Below, one piece after another: positions 40,361 through 48,869 of a stretch of DNA of 64,000 nucleotides (position 1 is its first letter; every line of letters begins with the position of its first letter). This stretch comes from Marinibaculum pumilum (GTDB taxonomy: Bacteria > Pseudomonadota > Alphaproteobacteria > Ferrovibrionales > Ferrovibrionaceae). Location of the stretch: NCBI RefSeq assembly GCF_042646425.1, contig NZ_JBHRTR010000009.1, positions 62,001 through 126,000 on the forward strand. The letters are read 5' to 3'. The notes beneath the pieces were generated by a model. It was not told the DNA's origin and ran no database searches. It saw only the letters and a list, made by a program, of their open reading frames with translations. The position numbers and the translations under genes are program-made.

Positions 40361-41482
40361 TCAGATATCGGCCAGGCTGCGCCCGTTCTCGCTGTCGAAC
40401 AGGTGCAGCATGCCGGCCTCGGCGCGCAAGGGCAGGCGGTCACCTTCCGCCACCCGGGCCTGGCCGGGCAGGCGGACGGTGACGATCCCGGCACCGCCCT
40501 CGCCCTGCGGCGGCACCTCCGTGGCGCCCGCTTCCGCGATCCGGCCATGCGCCAGGGTGTCGGCGCCCAGGGTCTCGACGACCTGGACGGCGAGATGGAA
40601 GTCCTGCGCGCCTTCCGCCACCGGCGCCAGATGCTCCGGCCGGATGCCCAGGGTCAGCGGCCGCCCGGCATGAGGGGAGAGCTGGCCATTTCCGCCGCGC
40701 AGCCGCGGCCCCTGGTCCAGCGCCACCCCGCTGCCGTCGCCATCGACCCGGCCGGGCAGGAAGTTCATCGAAGGCGAGCCGATGAAGCCGGCGACGAACA
40801 TCGTCGCCGGATGCTCGTACAGGGTCAGCGGCGTGTCGATCTGTTCCGCCACCCCCTGGTTCATCACCACCAGCCGGTCCGCCAGGGTCATCGCCTCCAC
40901 CTGGTCGTGGGTGACGTAGAGGGAGGTGATGCCGAGCGAGCGCTGCAGCCGCTTGATCTCCAGCCGCATCTGCACCCGCAGCTTGGCGTCCAGGTTCGAC
41001 AGCGGTTCGTCGAACAGGAAGGCCGACGGGTTGCGCACGATGGCGCGGCCCATCGCCACCCGCTGGCGCTGCCCGCCGGAGAGCTGCCGGGGTTTCCGCT
41101 CCAGCAGCCCGCCCAGTTCCAGCAGCCGGGCGGCATTCTCCACCCGCTCGCGGATCTCCGCCTTCGGCCGGCCGGCGATCTTCAGGCCATAGGCCATGTT
41201 GTCGAAGACGCTCATATGCGGATAGAGGGCGTAGTTCTGGAACACCATCGCGATGTCCCGGTCCTTCGGCTCCAGCCGGTTGACGACCCGGCCGCCGATC
41301 GCGATCTCGCCTTCGGTGATCGCCTCCAGCCCGGCGACCATGCGCAGCAGGGTCGACTTGCCGCAGCCCGACGGGCCGACGATCACGATCAACTCGCCAT
41401 CGGCGATGTCGATGGACACGCCGTGGATCACGGCGACCTCGCCGTAGCTCTTGTGCACGTCCCTGATGGCGATCTCGGCCAT
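40361..41482 (-). CDS. ugpC: sn-Glycerol-3-phosphate ABC transporter ATP-binding protein
   Basis: This 373-residue MalK-type ATPase has Walker A GPSGCGKST (36-44), Q-loop FQNYALYPHMSVFDNMAYGL, signature LSGGQ (134-138) and Walker B FLFDEPLSNLDAKLR. A C-terminal regulatory OB-fold region (GFIGSPSMNFLPG, LGIRPEHLAP) follows. The gene order and neighbouring permeases identify it as UgpC. It powers import through UgpAE. Confidence 0.88.
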   Translation of the reverse strand: MAEIAIRDVHKSYGEVAVIHGVSIDIADGELIVIVGPSGCGKSTLLRMVAGLEAITEGEIAIGGRVVNRLEPKDRDIAMVFQNYALYPHMSVFDNMAYGLKIAGRPKAEIRERVENAARLLELGGLLERKPRQLSGGQRQRVAMGRAIVRNPSAFLFDEPLSNLDAKLRVQMRLEIKRLQRSLGITSLYVTHDQVEAMTLADRLVVMNQGVAEQIDTPLTLYEHPATMFVAGFIGSPSMNFLPGRVDGDGSGVALDQGPRLRGGNGQLSPHAGRPLTLGIRPEHLAPVAEGAQDFHLAVQVVETLGADTLAHGRIAEAGATEVPPQGEGGAGIVTVRLPGQARVAEGDRLPLRAEAGMLHLFDSENGRSLADI

Positions 41483-41542
41483 GCGCCTATCCCGTCACTG
41501 TGGTTGGGGCCTGTCGACTCTGGTTTGGCCGGCGATTGCCGG

Positions 41543-42391
41543 CTACTTCTCGGTCTCCACCAGGCCCTTCACGAACAGCCGCTGCATCACCAGGACCACC
41601 ACCACCGGCGGCAGCAGGGCCAGGGTCGCGGTGGCCATCACCAGCTGCCAGTAGGGCTGCGTGTCGGCGACGTTCACCATGCGCTGGATGCCCATGACGA
41701 TGGTGCTGTAGTCCGGGTCGGTGGTGATCAGCAGCGGCCAGAGGTACTGGTTCCAGCCGTAGATGAACATGATCACGAAGATCGCGGCGATGTTCGTGCG
41801 CGACAGCGGGATCAGGATGTCGAGGAAGAAGCGGAACGGGCTGGCGCCGTCGATCCGTGCCGCCTCGGTCAGCTCGTCCGGCACGGTCAGGAAGAACTGC
41901 CGGAACAGGAAGGTGGCGGTGGCAGATGCGATCAGCGGGATCGACAGGCCGCCATAGCTGTTCAGCATGTCGAGGTTGGCCACCACTTCGAAGGTGGGGA
42001 GGATCCGCACCTCCACCGGCAGCATCAGGGTCATGAAGATGATCCAGAAGCAGAGCATCCGGAACGGGAAGCGGAAATAGACCACCGCGAAGGCCGACAG
42101 CAGCGAGATCGCGATCTTGCCGATGGCGATTGCCAGCGCCATCACCAGGGAGTTCGCCATCATCAGGCTGACCGGCACGGCGCCAGCCTGTTCCACTCCG
42201 CTGCCCAGGATCTGGGAATAGTTCGCAACGAACTGGTCGCCTGGCAGCAGCGGCAGCACCCCGGCGATCAGGGCGCGCCCCTCATGGGTTGAGGCGACGA
42301 AGGCGATCCAGATCGGGAAGGCCACCAGCGCCACGCCCGAGAGCAGCAGCGCATGCCGCAGGATCGTCAGCCAGGGCCTGTTCTCTACCAT
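41543..42391 (-). CDS. ugpE: sn-Glycerol-3-phosphate ABC transporter permease UgpE
   Basis: This 282-residue protein has six transmembrane segments. The ATPase-contact loop is ELTEAARIDGASPFRFFLDILIPLSR (EAA motif), and the start VENRPWLTILRHALLLSGVALVAFPIW and YGWNQYLWPLLIT are characteristic of UgpE. It forms the membrane channel with UgpA. Confidence 0.9.
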   Translation of the reverse strand: MVENRPWLTILRHALLLSGVALVAFPIWIAFVASTHEGRALIAGVLPLLPGDQFVANYSQILGSGVEQAGAVPVSLMMANSLVMALAIAIGKIAISLLSAFAVVYFRFPFRMLCFWIIFMTLMLPVEVRILPTFEVVANLDMLNSYGGLSIPLIASATATFLFRQFFLTVPDELTEAARIDGASPFRFFLDILIPLSRTNIAAIFVIMFIYGWNQYLWPLLITTDPDYSTIVMGIQRMVNVADTQPYWQLVMATATLALLPPVVVVLVMQRLFVKGLVETEK

Positions 42392-42404
42392 CGCCGGACC
42401 CTCC

Positions 42405-43286
42405 CTAGTACTGCACGCGGCGTTCGATGAAGCGGAACTGCACGGCGGTCAGCAGCGCCACGATCAGCATCAGGATCACCGACTGCGCCGCCGAAGAGCC
42501 CAGGTTGAGGCCGACGAATCCGTCGGAATAGACCTTGTAGACGAGGATCGTGGTCGCCTGGCCGGGGCCGCCCACGGTGGTGGCGTGGATGACGCCGAAG
42601 GTGTCGAAGAAGGCGTAGGCGATGTTCACCACGAACAGGAAGAAGGTGGTGGGCGAGAGCAGCGGGAAGACGATGCTCCAGAAGCGCTTCCAGGGACCGG
42701 CGCCGTCGATCGCTGCCGCCTCGATCAGGGAGCGCGGGATCGCCTGCAGCCCGGCCAGGAAGAACAGGAAATTGTAGCTGATCTGCTTCCAGGTGGCGGC
42801 GATGATCACCAGGATCATTGCGTCGGTGCCATCCAGCTGGTGGTTCCACTCATAGCCCAGGCCGCGCAGGACATAGGTGAGAATGCCGACCGAGGGGTTG
42901 AACATGAACCACCACAACACGCCGGCGATCGCCGGTGCCACGGCGTAGGGCAGGATCAGGAAGGTCTTGTAGCCGGAAGACCCCTTGATCACCCGGTCCG
43001 CCATCACTGCCAGCAGCAGCGCAATGGCCAGGCCGAAGAAGGTCACCGCGGCGCTGAAGACGATCGTGACATGGAAGGAATTCAGGTAGCTGGGGTCGGA
43101 GAACAGCCGCTCGAAGTTCTGCAGGCCGACGAACGAGGTGCGCAGCCCGAACGGGTCCTGACGCAGCACCGACTGGTAGAGCGCCTGTGCCGCCGGCCAG
43201 ATAAAGAACACCAGGGTGATCGCCAGCTGCGGCAGCAGCAGCGCCAGCGGGAAGGCGAAGCCCTTGAAGGTGACCTTTTTATGCAT
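42405..43286 (-). CDS. ugpA: sn-Glycerol-3-phosphate ABC transporter permease UgpA
   Basis: This 293-residue inner-membrane protein has six hydrophobic segments. Landmarks are ALLLPQLAITLVFFIWPAAQALYQS at the first segment, the periplasmic SDPSYLNSF loop, FLILPYAVAPAIAGVLW, and the EAA loop SLIEAAAIDGAGPWKRFWSIVFPLL. UgpE starts 14 bases after its stop. Confidence 0.9.
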   Translation of the reverse strand: MHKKVTFKGFAFPLALLLPQLAITLVFFIWPAAQALYQSVLRQDPFGLRTSFVGLQNFERLFSDPSYLNSFHVTIVFSAAVTFFGLAIALLLAVMADRVIKGSSGYKTFLILPYAVAPAIAGVLWWFMFNPSVGILTYVLRGLGYEWNHQLDGTDAMILVIIAATWKQISYNFLFFLAGLQAIPRSLIEAAAIDGAGPWKRFWSIVFPLLSPTTFFLFVVNIAYAFFDTFGVIHATTVGGPGQATTILVYKVYSDGFVGLNLGSSAAQSVILMLIVALLTAVQFRFIERRVQY

Positions 43287-43375
43287 CTGCGGATGACGTG
43301 TGGCGAGAGAGGCAGAGAGGGGGGCCGCCCGGCGGGCGGTCCCCCTCCTGCCCTACTTGCCTGCCGCCTGCGCGG

Positions 43376-44698
43376 TCAGGAATTGTCGGACTGGAACTGG
43401 CGCAGCAGCTCGTTGCCGCGCTTCGCAGCATCGTCGAGCGCCGCGTCGGCCGGCTTGTTGCCGGTCCAGACCTGCTCAAGCTCCTCGTTGATGATGTCGC
43501 GGATCTGCACGAAGTTGCCGAGCCGCAGCCCGCGGGAATTCTCCGTCGGGTTGTTCAGGGTCATCTGCTTGATCGATACGTCGGTGCCAGGATTCTTGGT
43601 GTAGAAGCCCTGCGTCTGCGACAGCTCGTAGGCCGGCATCGTGATCGGCAGATAGCCGGTGTCCTGATGCCACTTCGCCTGCACTTCCGGCCGGGACAGG
43701 TACTTGAAGAAGGCGGCGACCCCCCTGTAGTCCTCGTCCTCCTGGCCCTGCAGCACCCAAAGGGTGGCGCCGCCGATGATCGAGTTCTGCGGCGCACCCT
43801 GTACGTCGTCATAGTAGGGCAGCATCGCCACGCCGTAGGGGAACTCCACATTGGCGCCGACGCCGGCCTGGGCGGCGGAGGAGTTCATGTACATGGCGCA
43901 TTCGCCCGTATAGAACAGCGGCGCCGAATCCGACCGGCGGCCGCCATACTTGAAGACGCCTTCGTCCTGCCACTTCTTCATGTTGCCGATATGGCGCTTG
44001 TGCAGGTCGCTGTTGAAGCGGAACTCGGTGTCGATGCCCTCGAAGCCGTTCGCCTTGGTCGCGAAGGGCGTGTTGTGCAGGGCGGAGAAGTTCTCCAGCT
44101 GCACCCAGGACTGCCAGCCGGTGGTGAAGCCGCAGGGCGCGGCGCCGGAGGAGATGATCTTGCGCGACGCCTCGGCCAGCTCGTTCCAGGTCTTCGGCGG
44201 CATCTCCGGGTCCAGGCCGGCCTTCTTGAAGATGTCCTTGTTGTAGTACATCACCGGCGTGGAGCTGTTGAACGGCATCGACAGCATGTTGCCGTCCGGA
44301 TCGGCGTAGTAGCCGACCACCGCCGGCAGGTAGATCGACGGATCCCAGTCCACGCCGTGCTCCTGCATCAGCTGGTAGACCGGAAAGATGGCGCCCTCGG
44401 CGGCCATCATCGAGGCGGTGCCGACCTCGAACACCTGCACGATGTGCGGCTGCTCGCCGGCACGGAAGGCGGCGATCGCGCCCGTCATCGTCTCGGTGTA
44501 GTTGCCCTTGTAGACCGGGTTCACCTTGTAGTCGGACTGGCTGGCGTTGAAGCCCTCGGCGATCTCGTTGACCCGCTCGCCGAGCTTGCCGCCCATCGCG
44601 TGCCACCAGTTCACCTCGACCTGCGCCGACGCGGCCCCGGAAAGGCCGGCCAGCGCGACAGCCGTGGCGGCGGCCAGGCTGATGCTCCTGAACGACAT
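43376..44698 (-). CDS. ugpB: sn-Glycerol-3-phosphate-binding periplasmic protein UgpB
   Basis: This 440-residue receptor has a signal peptide (MSFRSISLAAATAVALAGLS to about ASAQ). Residues that follow (VEVNWWHAMGGKLGERVNEI), YNKDIFKKAGLDPEMPPKTWNEL, PCGFTTGWQSWVQLENFSA and GGATLWVLQGQEDEDYRGVA are typical of UgpB and include the aromatic residues that contact glycerol phosphate. It is the first gene of ugpBAEC. In many bacteria ugp is induced by phosphate starvation through PhoB; a matching Pho-box-like repeat lies 92 bases upstream. Confidence 0.92.
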   Translation of the reverse strand: MSFRSISLAAATAVALAGLSGAASAQVEVNWWHAMGGKLGERVNEIAEGFNASQSDYKVNPVYKGNYTETMTGAIAAFRAGEQPHIVQVFEVGTASMMAAEGAIFPVYQLMQEHGVDWDPSIYLPAVVGYYADPDGNMLSMPFNSSTPVMYYNKDIFKKAGLDPEMPPKTWNELAEASRKIISSGAAPCGFTTGWQSWVQLENFSALHNTPFATKANGFEGIDTEFRFNSDLHKRHIGNMKKWQDEGVFKYGGRRSDSAPLFYTGECAMYMNSSAAQAGVGANVEFPYGVAMLPYYDDVQGAPQNSIIGGATLWVLQGQEDEDYRGVAAFFKYLSRPEVQAKWHQDTGYLPITMPAYELSQTQGFYTKNPGTDVSIKQMTLNNPTENSRGLRLGNFVQIRDIINEELEQVWTGNKPADAALDDAAKRGNELLRQFQSDNS

Positions 44699-44712
44699 GG
44701 TTCCATTCCCCT

Positions 44713-44807
44713 TGTAAACGTTTCACTTCCCCGGCGCACGTCGCTCCTGGTTCCGGCAGCCGGGACGGAGCGCGCACATTAGCGACGGGCTGTGACTCTT
44801 CTGTTAC
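44713..44807 (-). promoter_or_regulatory. ugpB leader with Pho-box-like direct repeat and AAACGTTT dyad
   Basis: CTGTGAC-TCTT-CTGTTAC (44790-44807, read on the plus strand) is a 7-4-7 direct repeat close to the alphaproteobacterial Pho box CTGTCAC-N4-CTGTCAC, although it points away from ugpB. TGTAAACGTTTCA (44713-44725) contains the 8-bp palindrome AAACGTTT, a LacI-type operator core, just before the start codon. The rest of the 318-base gap to 45016 shows no gene. Confidence 0.4.
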
Positions 44808-45016
44808 GGCCGCCATGCCCGCCGCAAACCGTGCCTGGGAGTATGTGGCCGGAGGCCGGATCGGGCAAACCGGCAGCTTCCGCGGCGCGGCATGAGCAAT
44901 ATCCGACCCGTCGGTCACTTTTGTCCTGTCGCACCTGCCCCGGCTTCCGCTAGGCTGGCCTCAGACAGATACCGGCCGCGAATGGCCGGCCCGGCAGATC
45001 AGGGAGGATCGGGCAA

Positions 45017-46576
45017 ATGCGGATGAGCGAGACCATCAGCCGCGCCGTGCAGGTCAATGGGCGGGGCATTGCCACCGCCTTCAAGGGACGCAGGCGCAGC
45101 TGGGCGGAGGTGGCCGAACGGATCGCGCGTCTTGCGGCGGGGCTGCAGGCCGAGGGGCTGAAGAAGGGCGACCGGGTGGCGATGTATGCGGTCAATTCCG
45201 ACCGCTATTTCGAATATTTCTTCGCCGTGGCCTGGGCGGGCGGCGTGTTCGTGCCGATCAACATCCGGCTGGCGCCGCCGGAGGTGCAGTACTGGCTCGA
45301 CGATTCCGGTTCCCGTTTCCTGTTCGTCGACGATGCCTTCCTGAAGGTGGTGCAGGGCCTGGCCGGCAAGCTCGCCAGCGTGGAGAAGGTGTTCTACGCA
45401 GGCGAGGCCGAGGTGCCAACCGGCATGGGCAGCTACGAGGGGCTGATCGAGGGCGCCTCACCCGCCGCGGCGGTGGAGACGGCGCCCGACGAGATGACGG
45501 CGATCTATTACACCGGCGGCACTACGGGCCGGTCGAAGGGCGTGATGCTGAGCCAGCGCAACCTGCTGCTGAATGCCCTGCAGACCATGGCCTGCATCGG
45601 CATGACGCCGGAGGACAATTACCTGCATGCCGCGCCGATGTTCCACATGGCCGACGGGGTGGGCAGCTTCTCCTGCGCATTGTTCGCGGCGCGCAATACC
45701 ATCATCCCGCTGTTCGACCCGAAGCTGTTCATCGAGACGATGCAGGCGGAGAAGGTCAGCCATGCCCTGATCGTGCCGACCATGGTCAACATGGTGCTGA
45801 ACCATCCGGACCTGGAAGGCGCGGACCTGAGCAGCTGGCGGATCCTGATGTACGGTGCCTCGCCGATGCCGGAGGCGCTGATCGCGATGGCCCTGAAGAA
45901 GCTGCCGCATGTGCGGATGTGGCAGGCCTACGGCCAGACGGAGGCCGCGCCGGTGCTGACCCTGATGCCGCCGGACTACCACACCATGGAGGGGCCGCTG
46001 TCCGGCAAGCTGCGTGCGGCCGGCCGGGCGGTGCCGGGGCTGCAGGTGGCGATCCTGGATCCGGAGGACCGGGAGCTGCCGCGCGGCGAGGTCGGCCAGA
46101 TCTGCGGCCGCGGCGACAATGTCATGATGGGCTACTGGAAGATGCCGGAGCAGACGGCGGAGACCCTGTCCAGCGGCTGGCTGCACACCGGCGATGGCGG
46201 CTATATGGACGAGGACGGCTTCGTCTTCGTCGTCGACCGGGTGAAGGACATGATCGTGTCCGGCGGCGAGAACGTCTATTCTGCCGAGGTGGAGAACGCC
46301 GTGTACCAGCACCAGGCGGTGGCTGAATGCGCGGTGATCGGCATCCCCAGCGACCAGTGGGGCGAGCAGGTCCACGCCGTGGTCCGCTGCAAGGAGGGGC
46401 AGACGGTCGACGAGGCCGGCCTGATCGCCCATTGCAAGACCCTGATCGCCGGCTACAAGTGCCCGCGCAGCGTCAGCTTCGTGACCGAGCCGCTGCCGCT
46501 GTCGGGCGCCGGCAAGATCCTGAAGCGGGAACTGCGCGCCAGCTACTGGGAGGGGCAGGGGCGCCAGGTCAACTGA
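45017..46576 (+). CDS. Fatty-acyl-CoA ligase family protein
   Basis: This 519-residue AMP-forming ligase has the phosphate loop YTGGTTGRSKG (165-175), PMFHMADGVGSF, the YGQTEAAPV motif, GWLHTGDGGYMDEDGFVFVVDR, and a C-terminal GAGKILKRELR with the catalytic lysine. It differs clearly from the ligase at 27874 and resembles the FadD3/FadD-like medium- to long-chain group. AGGGAGG precedes the ATG. The gene stands alone, divergent from ugpB. Confidence 0.88.
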   Translation: MRMSETISRAVQVNGRGIATAFKGRRRSWAEVAERIARLAAGLQAEGLKKGDRVAMYAVNSDRYFEYFFAVAWAGGVFVPINIRLAPPEVQYWLDDSGSRFLFVDDAFLKVVQGLAGKLASVEKVFYAGEAEVPTGMGSYEGLIEGASPAAAVETAPDEMTAIYYTGGTTGRSKGVMLSQRNLLLNALQTMACIGMTPEDNYLHAAPMFHMADGVGSFSCALFAARNTIIPLFDPKLFIETMQAEKVSHALIVPTMVNMVLNHPDLEGADLSSWRILMYGASPMPEALIAMALKKLPHVRMWQAYGQTEAAPVLTLMPPDYHTMEGPLSGKLRAAGRAVPGLQVAILDPEDRELPRGEVGQICGRGDNVMMGYWKMPEQTAETLSSGWLHTGDGGYMDEDGFVFVVDRVKDMIVSGGENVYSAEVENAVYQHQAVAECAVIGIPSDQWGEQVHAVVRCKEGQTVDEAGLIAHCKTLIAGYKCPRSVSFVTEPLPLSGAGKILKRELRASYWEGQGRQVN

Positions 46577-46654
46577 AAGGCCGGGCGGAAAAAAGGGCGG
46601 GCGACCGGAGCCGGCACAGGTCCGAAGTCAGCTCCGGCCGCCCGAGTGCCGCAT

Positions 46655-46675
46655 AGCCCGCGGGGCTGGGCTTTT
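46655..46675 (+). terminator. Candidate terminator after the acyl-CoA ligase gene
   Basis: AGCCC-GCG-GGGCT forms a 5-bp GC-rich stem followed by GGGCTTTT. It is short, so termination is only possible. Confidence 0.35.
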
Positions 46676-46748
46676 GCGGCGTACCGACCGGACGGTGGGG
46701 GTTGCGGGGGGGCACCGGCCCGGTCGATGGCAGAGGCGTCGGCGGCGG

Positions 46749-46823
46749 TCAGGCCATTCCCAGAACGCTGAGGACGGCCAGAACGACCACCACCACGCCG
46801 ATAATGTAGAAAATGCTGTACAT
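46749..46823 (-). CDS. 24-residue single-span membrane peptide
   Basis: This reading frame encodes MYSIFYIIGVVVVVLAVLSV followed by LGMA and a stop. Almost the whole peptide is one hydrophobic segment. Peptides of this type (MYxxxYIIGVxVVVLxxLxxLG) are widespread in alphaproteobacteria and are usually overlooked. It lies 67 bases after the DUF3618 gene on the same strand, in a group of membrane-associated stress proteins. The ribosome site is weak (GGGAA nine bases upstream). Confidence 0.55.
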   Translation of the reverse strand: MYSIFYIIGVVVVVLAVLSVLGMA

Positions 46824-46849
46824 GGCGGGTCGGTTCCCGACGAAGTTCA

Positions 46850-46879
46850 CCGGGCCGGCCGATTTCTTGGCCGGCCCGG
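46850..46879. terminator. Strong GC stem-loop between DUF3618 and the 24-residue peptide gene
   Basis: CCGGGCCGGCC and GGCCGGCCCGG form a perfect 11-bp stem with an 8-base loop. CTTTTCTG follows on the plus strand, so it looks like an intrinsic terminator reading rightwards, although both flanking genes are on the minus strand. In the minus direction it could instead act as an attenuator or processing site. Confidence 0.5.
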
Positions 46880-46890
46880 CTTTTCTGCGA

Positions 46891-47790
46891 TCAGCTTGCG
46901 CTCGACCCGGCCGACTTGCCGTTGCCGGCGGCCTTGGCACCCGCCTTGGCGGAGCTGCCGCCCGACGCCTTGGCCGGGGCGGCCGAGCCGGCCTTCCCGC
47001 TCTCATCGCCGACCTGCGCATGCAGCCGATCGGTCAGGGCATGGCTGGCATCCGTCACCCGCTCGGTGCCCTGGCGGACGGCCGTGGCGGCGGTCTCGTC
47101 GGCATAATGCTCCGCCGCCTCGCGGTACGGACCGACATACTGCCGCTCCTTCCGGGTCGCGGGCAGCATCGCCCCGATCACCGCGCCGGCCACCAGGCCG
47201 AGCGCGCCGACCGCGAGCGGGTTGCGGTCGACGAACTCGCCGGTCGCATCCTTCGCGCGGATGCCGCGCACCTTCGCCTCATGCGCCAGGTGACCGGCCT
47301 TGTCACGGGCCTGACGATAGCCGGCCTCGACCTCGCCGCGGGCAACCGCTGCGCGGTGACGGGCCTCATGGCCGGCCTCGGAGACGCCATGGCGGACGCG
47401 CTCCGCGACGGCGCCGACCTTGCCAGATGCGCTTCCGCTGCCGGCCTCGCCCGGCGCGGGCGGCAGGTCCGGATAGGTCATGCCGCCATAGTTCGGGCGC
47501 TCCCGATCATGGCCGTAGGCGCTCTCGGAGCGGCGCGAACCGCGGCTGGAGAACAACAGCCAGCCGACGCCGAGGCCGATCAGCGCCACCGGCACCGGGT
47601 TCTCGCGTACGGTGCGGGCGACGCCGCTGCCCAGCTGCGCGCCGGTCGTCTTCACATAGTCGATGGCCTCACCGGCCATTTCGCCGGGGCCCAGCCGTTC
47701 CTGCAGCGTGTCCAGCTTCCGGCCCAGGCCTTCGCGGGTGCGCTGGATGTCGCGCTGGATCGCATCGGGGGTGTCGTACTTGTCGCTCAT
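46891..47790 (-). CDS. DUF3618 domain membrane-associated protein
   Basis: This 299-residue protein begins with the DUF3618 signature (DAIQRDIQRTREGLGRKLDTLQERL). A short hydrophobic segment VPVALIGLGVGWLLF follows. Long charged, Ala-rich helices resembling stress or LEA-type repeats continue to a glycine-zipper-like NPLAVGALGLVAGAVIGAML. The C-terminus is low-complexity, rich in Ala, Gly, Ser and Lys. It probably associates with the inner membrane. The start overlaps the holin-family gene stop by four bases. Confidence 0.82.
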   Translation of the reverse strand: MSDKYDTPDAIQRDIQRTREGLGRKLDTLQERLGPGEMAGEAIDYVKTTGAQLGSGVARTVRENPVPVALIGLGVGWLLFSSRGSRRSESAYGHDRERPNYGGMTYPDLPPAPGEAGSGSASGKVGAVAERVRHGVSEAGHEARHRAAVARGEVEAGYRQARDKAGHLAHEAKVRGIRAKDATGEFVDRNPLAVGALGLVAGAVIGAMLPATRKERQYVGPYREAAEHYADETAATAVRQGTERVTDASHALTDRLHAQVGDESGKAGSAAPAKASGGSSAKAGAKAAGNGKSAGSSAS

Positions 47791-48242
47791 TGCATCTTCC
47801 TCATCAGCATCTCGGTGTCCTCGCGCACTTCGTTCACGGTGCGCCGGGGATAGGCGGCTTTGAGCCTGAGCTTGCGCTGCGCCAGCCAGACCAGCGCCAG
47901 CGCGGTGGCGGCCGTGGCCAGGGCCACGATGGTCGTCGCGAGCCAGGGCTCCCAAACCCGCGACAGCCCTGCGACCAGCGCCTGCAAAAGCAGCAGCAGG
48001 GAGCAGAAGCCGAGCAGCAGGCCGGTCGCCAGGATCACCAGCCCGGCCTGTATCCGCGCGAGTGCCTCCGCGGCCTCGGCGCGAGCCAGGCGCAGTTCCT
48101 GGCGCAGCAGGTCGCTGACATCGCCCAGCAGGTCGCCGAGCAGGCGGCTCAGGGAAAAGACCTCCGCCCCCAGGTCGCGCTGCGGCGGTGCCTCGGTGCC
48201 GGGGCCTTCCTCGTGCGGCATGCGGTTATCCGCCTGCGCCAT
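47787..48242 (-). CDS. Phage holin family protein (DUF1469, YqjE-like)
   Basis: This 151-residue protein has an N-terminal helix LSRLLGDLLGDVSDLLRQELRLARAE, then two transmembrane segments (LVILATGLLLGFCSLLLLLQ and ATTIVALATAATALALVWLA) and a basic C-terminal tail. It is the YqjE-type partner of YqjD and DUF3618 proteins, not an actual phage gene. It is flanked on both sides by those partners and translationally coupled to DUF3618. Confidence 0.85.
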   Translation of the reverse strand: MAQADNRMPHEEGPGTEAPPQRDLGAEVFSLSRLLGDLLGDVSDLLRQELRLARAEAAEALARIQAGLVILATGLLLGFCSLLLLLQALVAGLSRVWEPWLATTIVALATAATALALVWLAQRKLRLKAAYPRRTVNEVREDTEMLMRKMQ

Positions 48243-48255
48243 GGTCAGCCGCCGC

Positions 48256-48717
48256 CTATTCCGCCGCCGCCGGCACTGCAGGCGCCGCCTCGGGCTCCTG
48301 CTCCGGGTTGCTGCGGATGAACCGCGCCGCGGCGAAGCCGATCGCGAACGCCGCGCCGAAGAACAGAAGCGGCCGGTCGCGGGCGAAATCCTCCACCTCG
48401 CGGAACAGATCGCCGGTGCCGCGGCCACGCACGTCCTGCGCCCAGCCGCCGACCTGCTCGGCCGTGCCGTGGACAAATCGGGCGCTGGTGTCGCGCCCGC
48501 TCTTGCGCAGATGGTCCGCGCCGGATTCGGCGGCGGCGACCAGGTCGTCCACATATCGGACGGCCTCGTCCTTCTGCTGGTCCGCGAAGCTCTGGCCGAT
48601 GGAGCGGATCTCGTCGGCGAGACGGCTGCCTTCGCTCTTCAGCTTGCGGCCGCTGTCGCGGACCGCATCCTTGGTTTCCGGCGCGTGTCCGGCCGGATGC
48701 GTCGTCATGGGTGCCAT
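48256..48717 (-). CDS. YqjD/ElaB-like membrane-anchored protein
   Basis: This 153-residue protein is mostly charged amphipathic helix (LADEIRSIGQSFADQQKDEA, VDDLVAAAESGADHLRKSGR) with a C-terminal hydrophobic anchor, DRPLLFFGAAFAIGFAAARF. That layout matches the stationary-phase, ribosome-associated YqjD/ElaB/YgaM type and nutrient-deprivation-induced proteins. The start follows AAGGGG. First gene of a group with the holin-family and DUF3618 genes. Confidence 0.72.
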   Translation of the reverse strand: MAPMTTHPAGHAPETKDAVRDSGRKLKSEGSRLADEIRSIGQSFADQQKDEAVRYVDDLVAAAESGADHLRKSGRDTSARFVHGTAEQVGGWAQDVRGRGTGDLFREVEDFARDRPLLFFGAAFAIGFAAARFIRSNPEQEPEAAPAVPAAAE

Positions 48718-48869
48718 GCTCGATCCCCTTCGTCCCGGGGGCGGCGCCGCGCGTCATCGGCGGTGCGGCTCCCCTTGCATTCTGGCCCCATAACGCGGCA
48801 GACCGCCGCCGGGTTCCGCGCTATCGTCGCCGCTGCCGGCCTTGCCGCGCCGGGATCCTGGGGGAGGCC

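Noticed and set aside
47787..48242. Phage remnant suggested by a holin-family protein
   Set aside because: DUF1469 proteins are named after holins but occur with YqjD and DUF3618 genes as normal chromosomal genes. No other phage gene is nearby.
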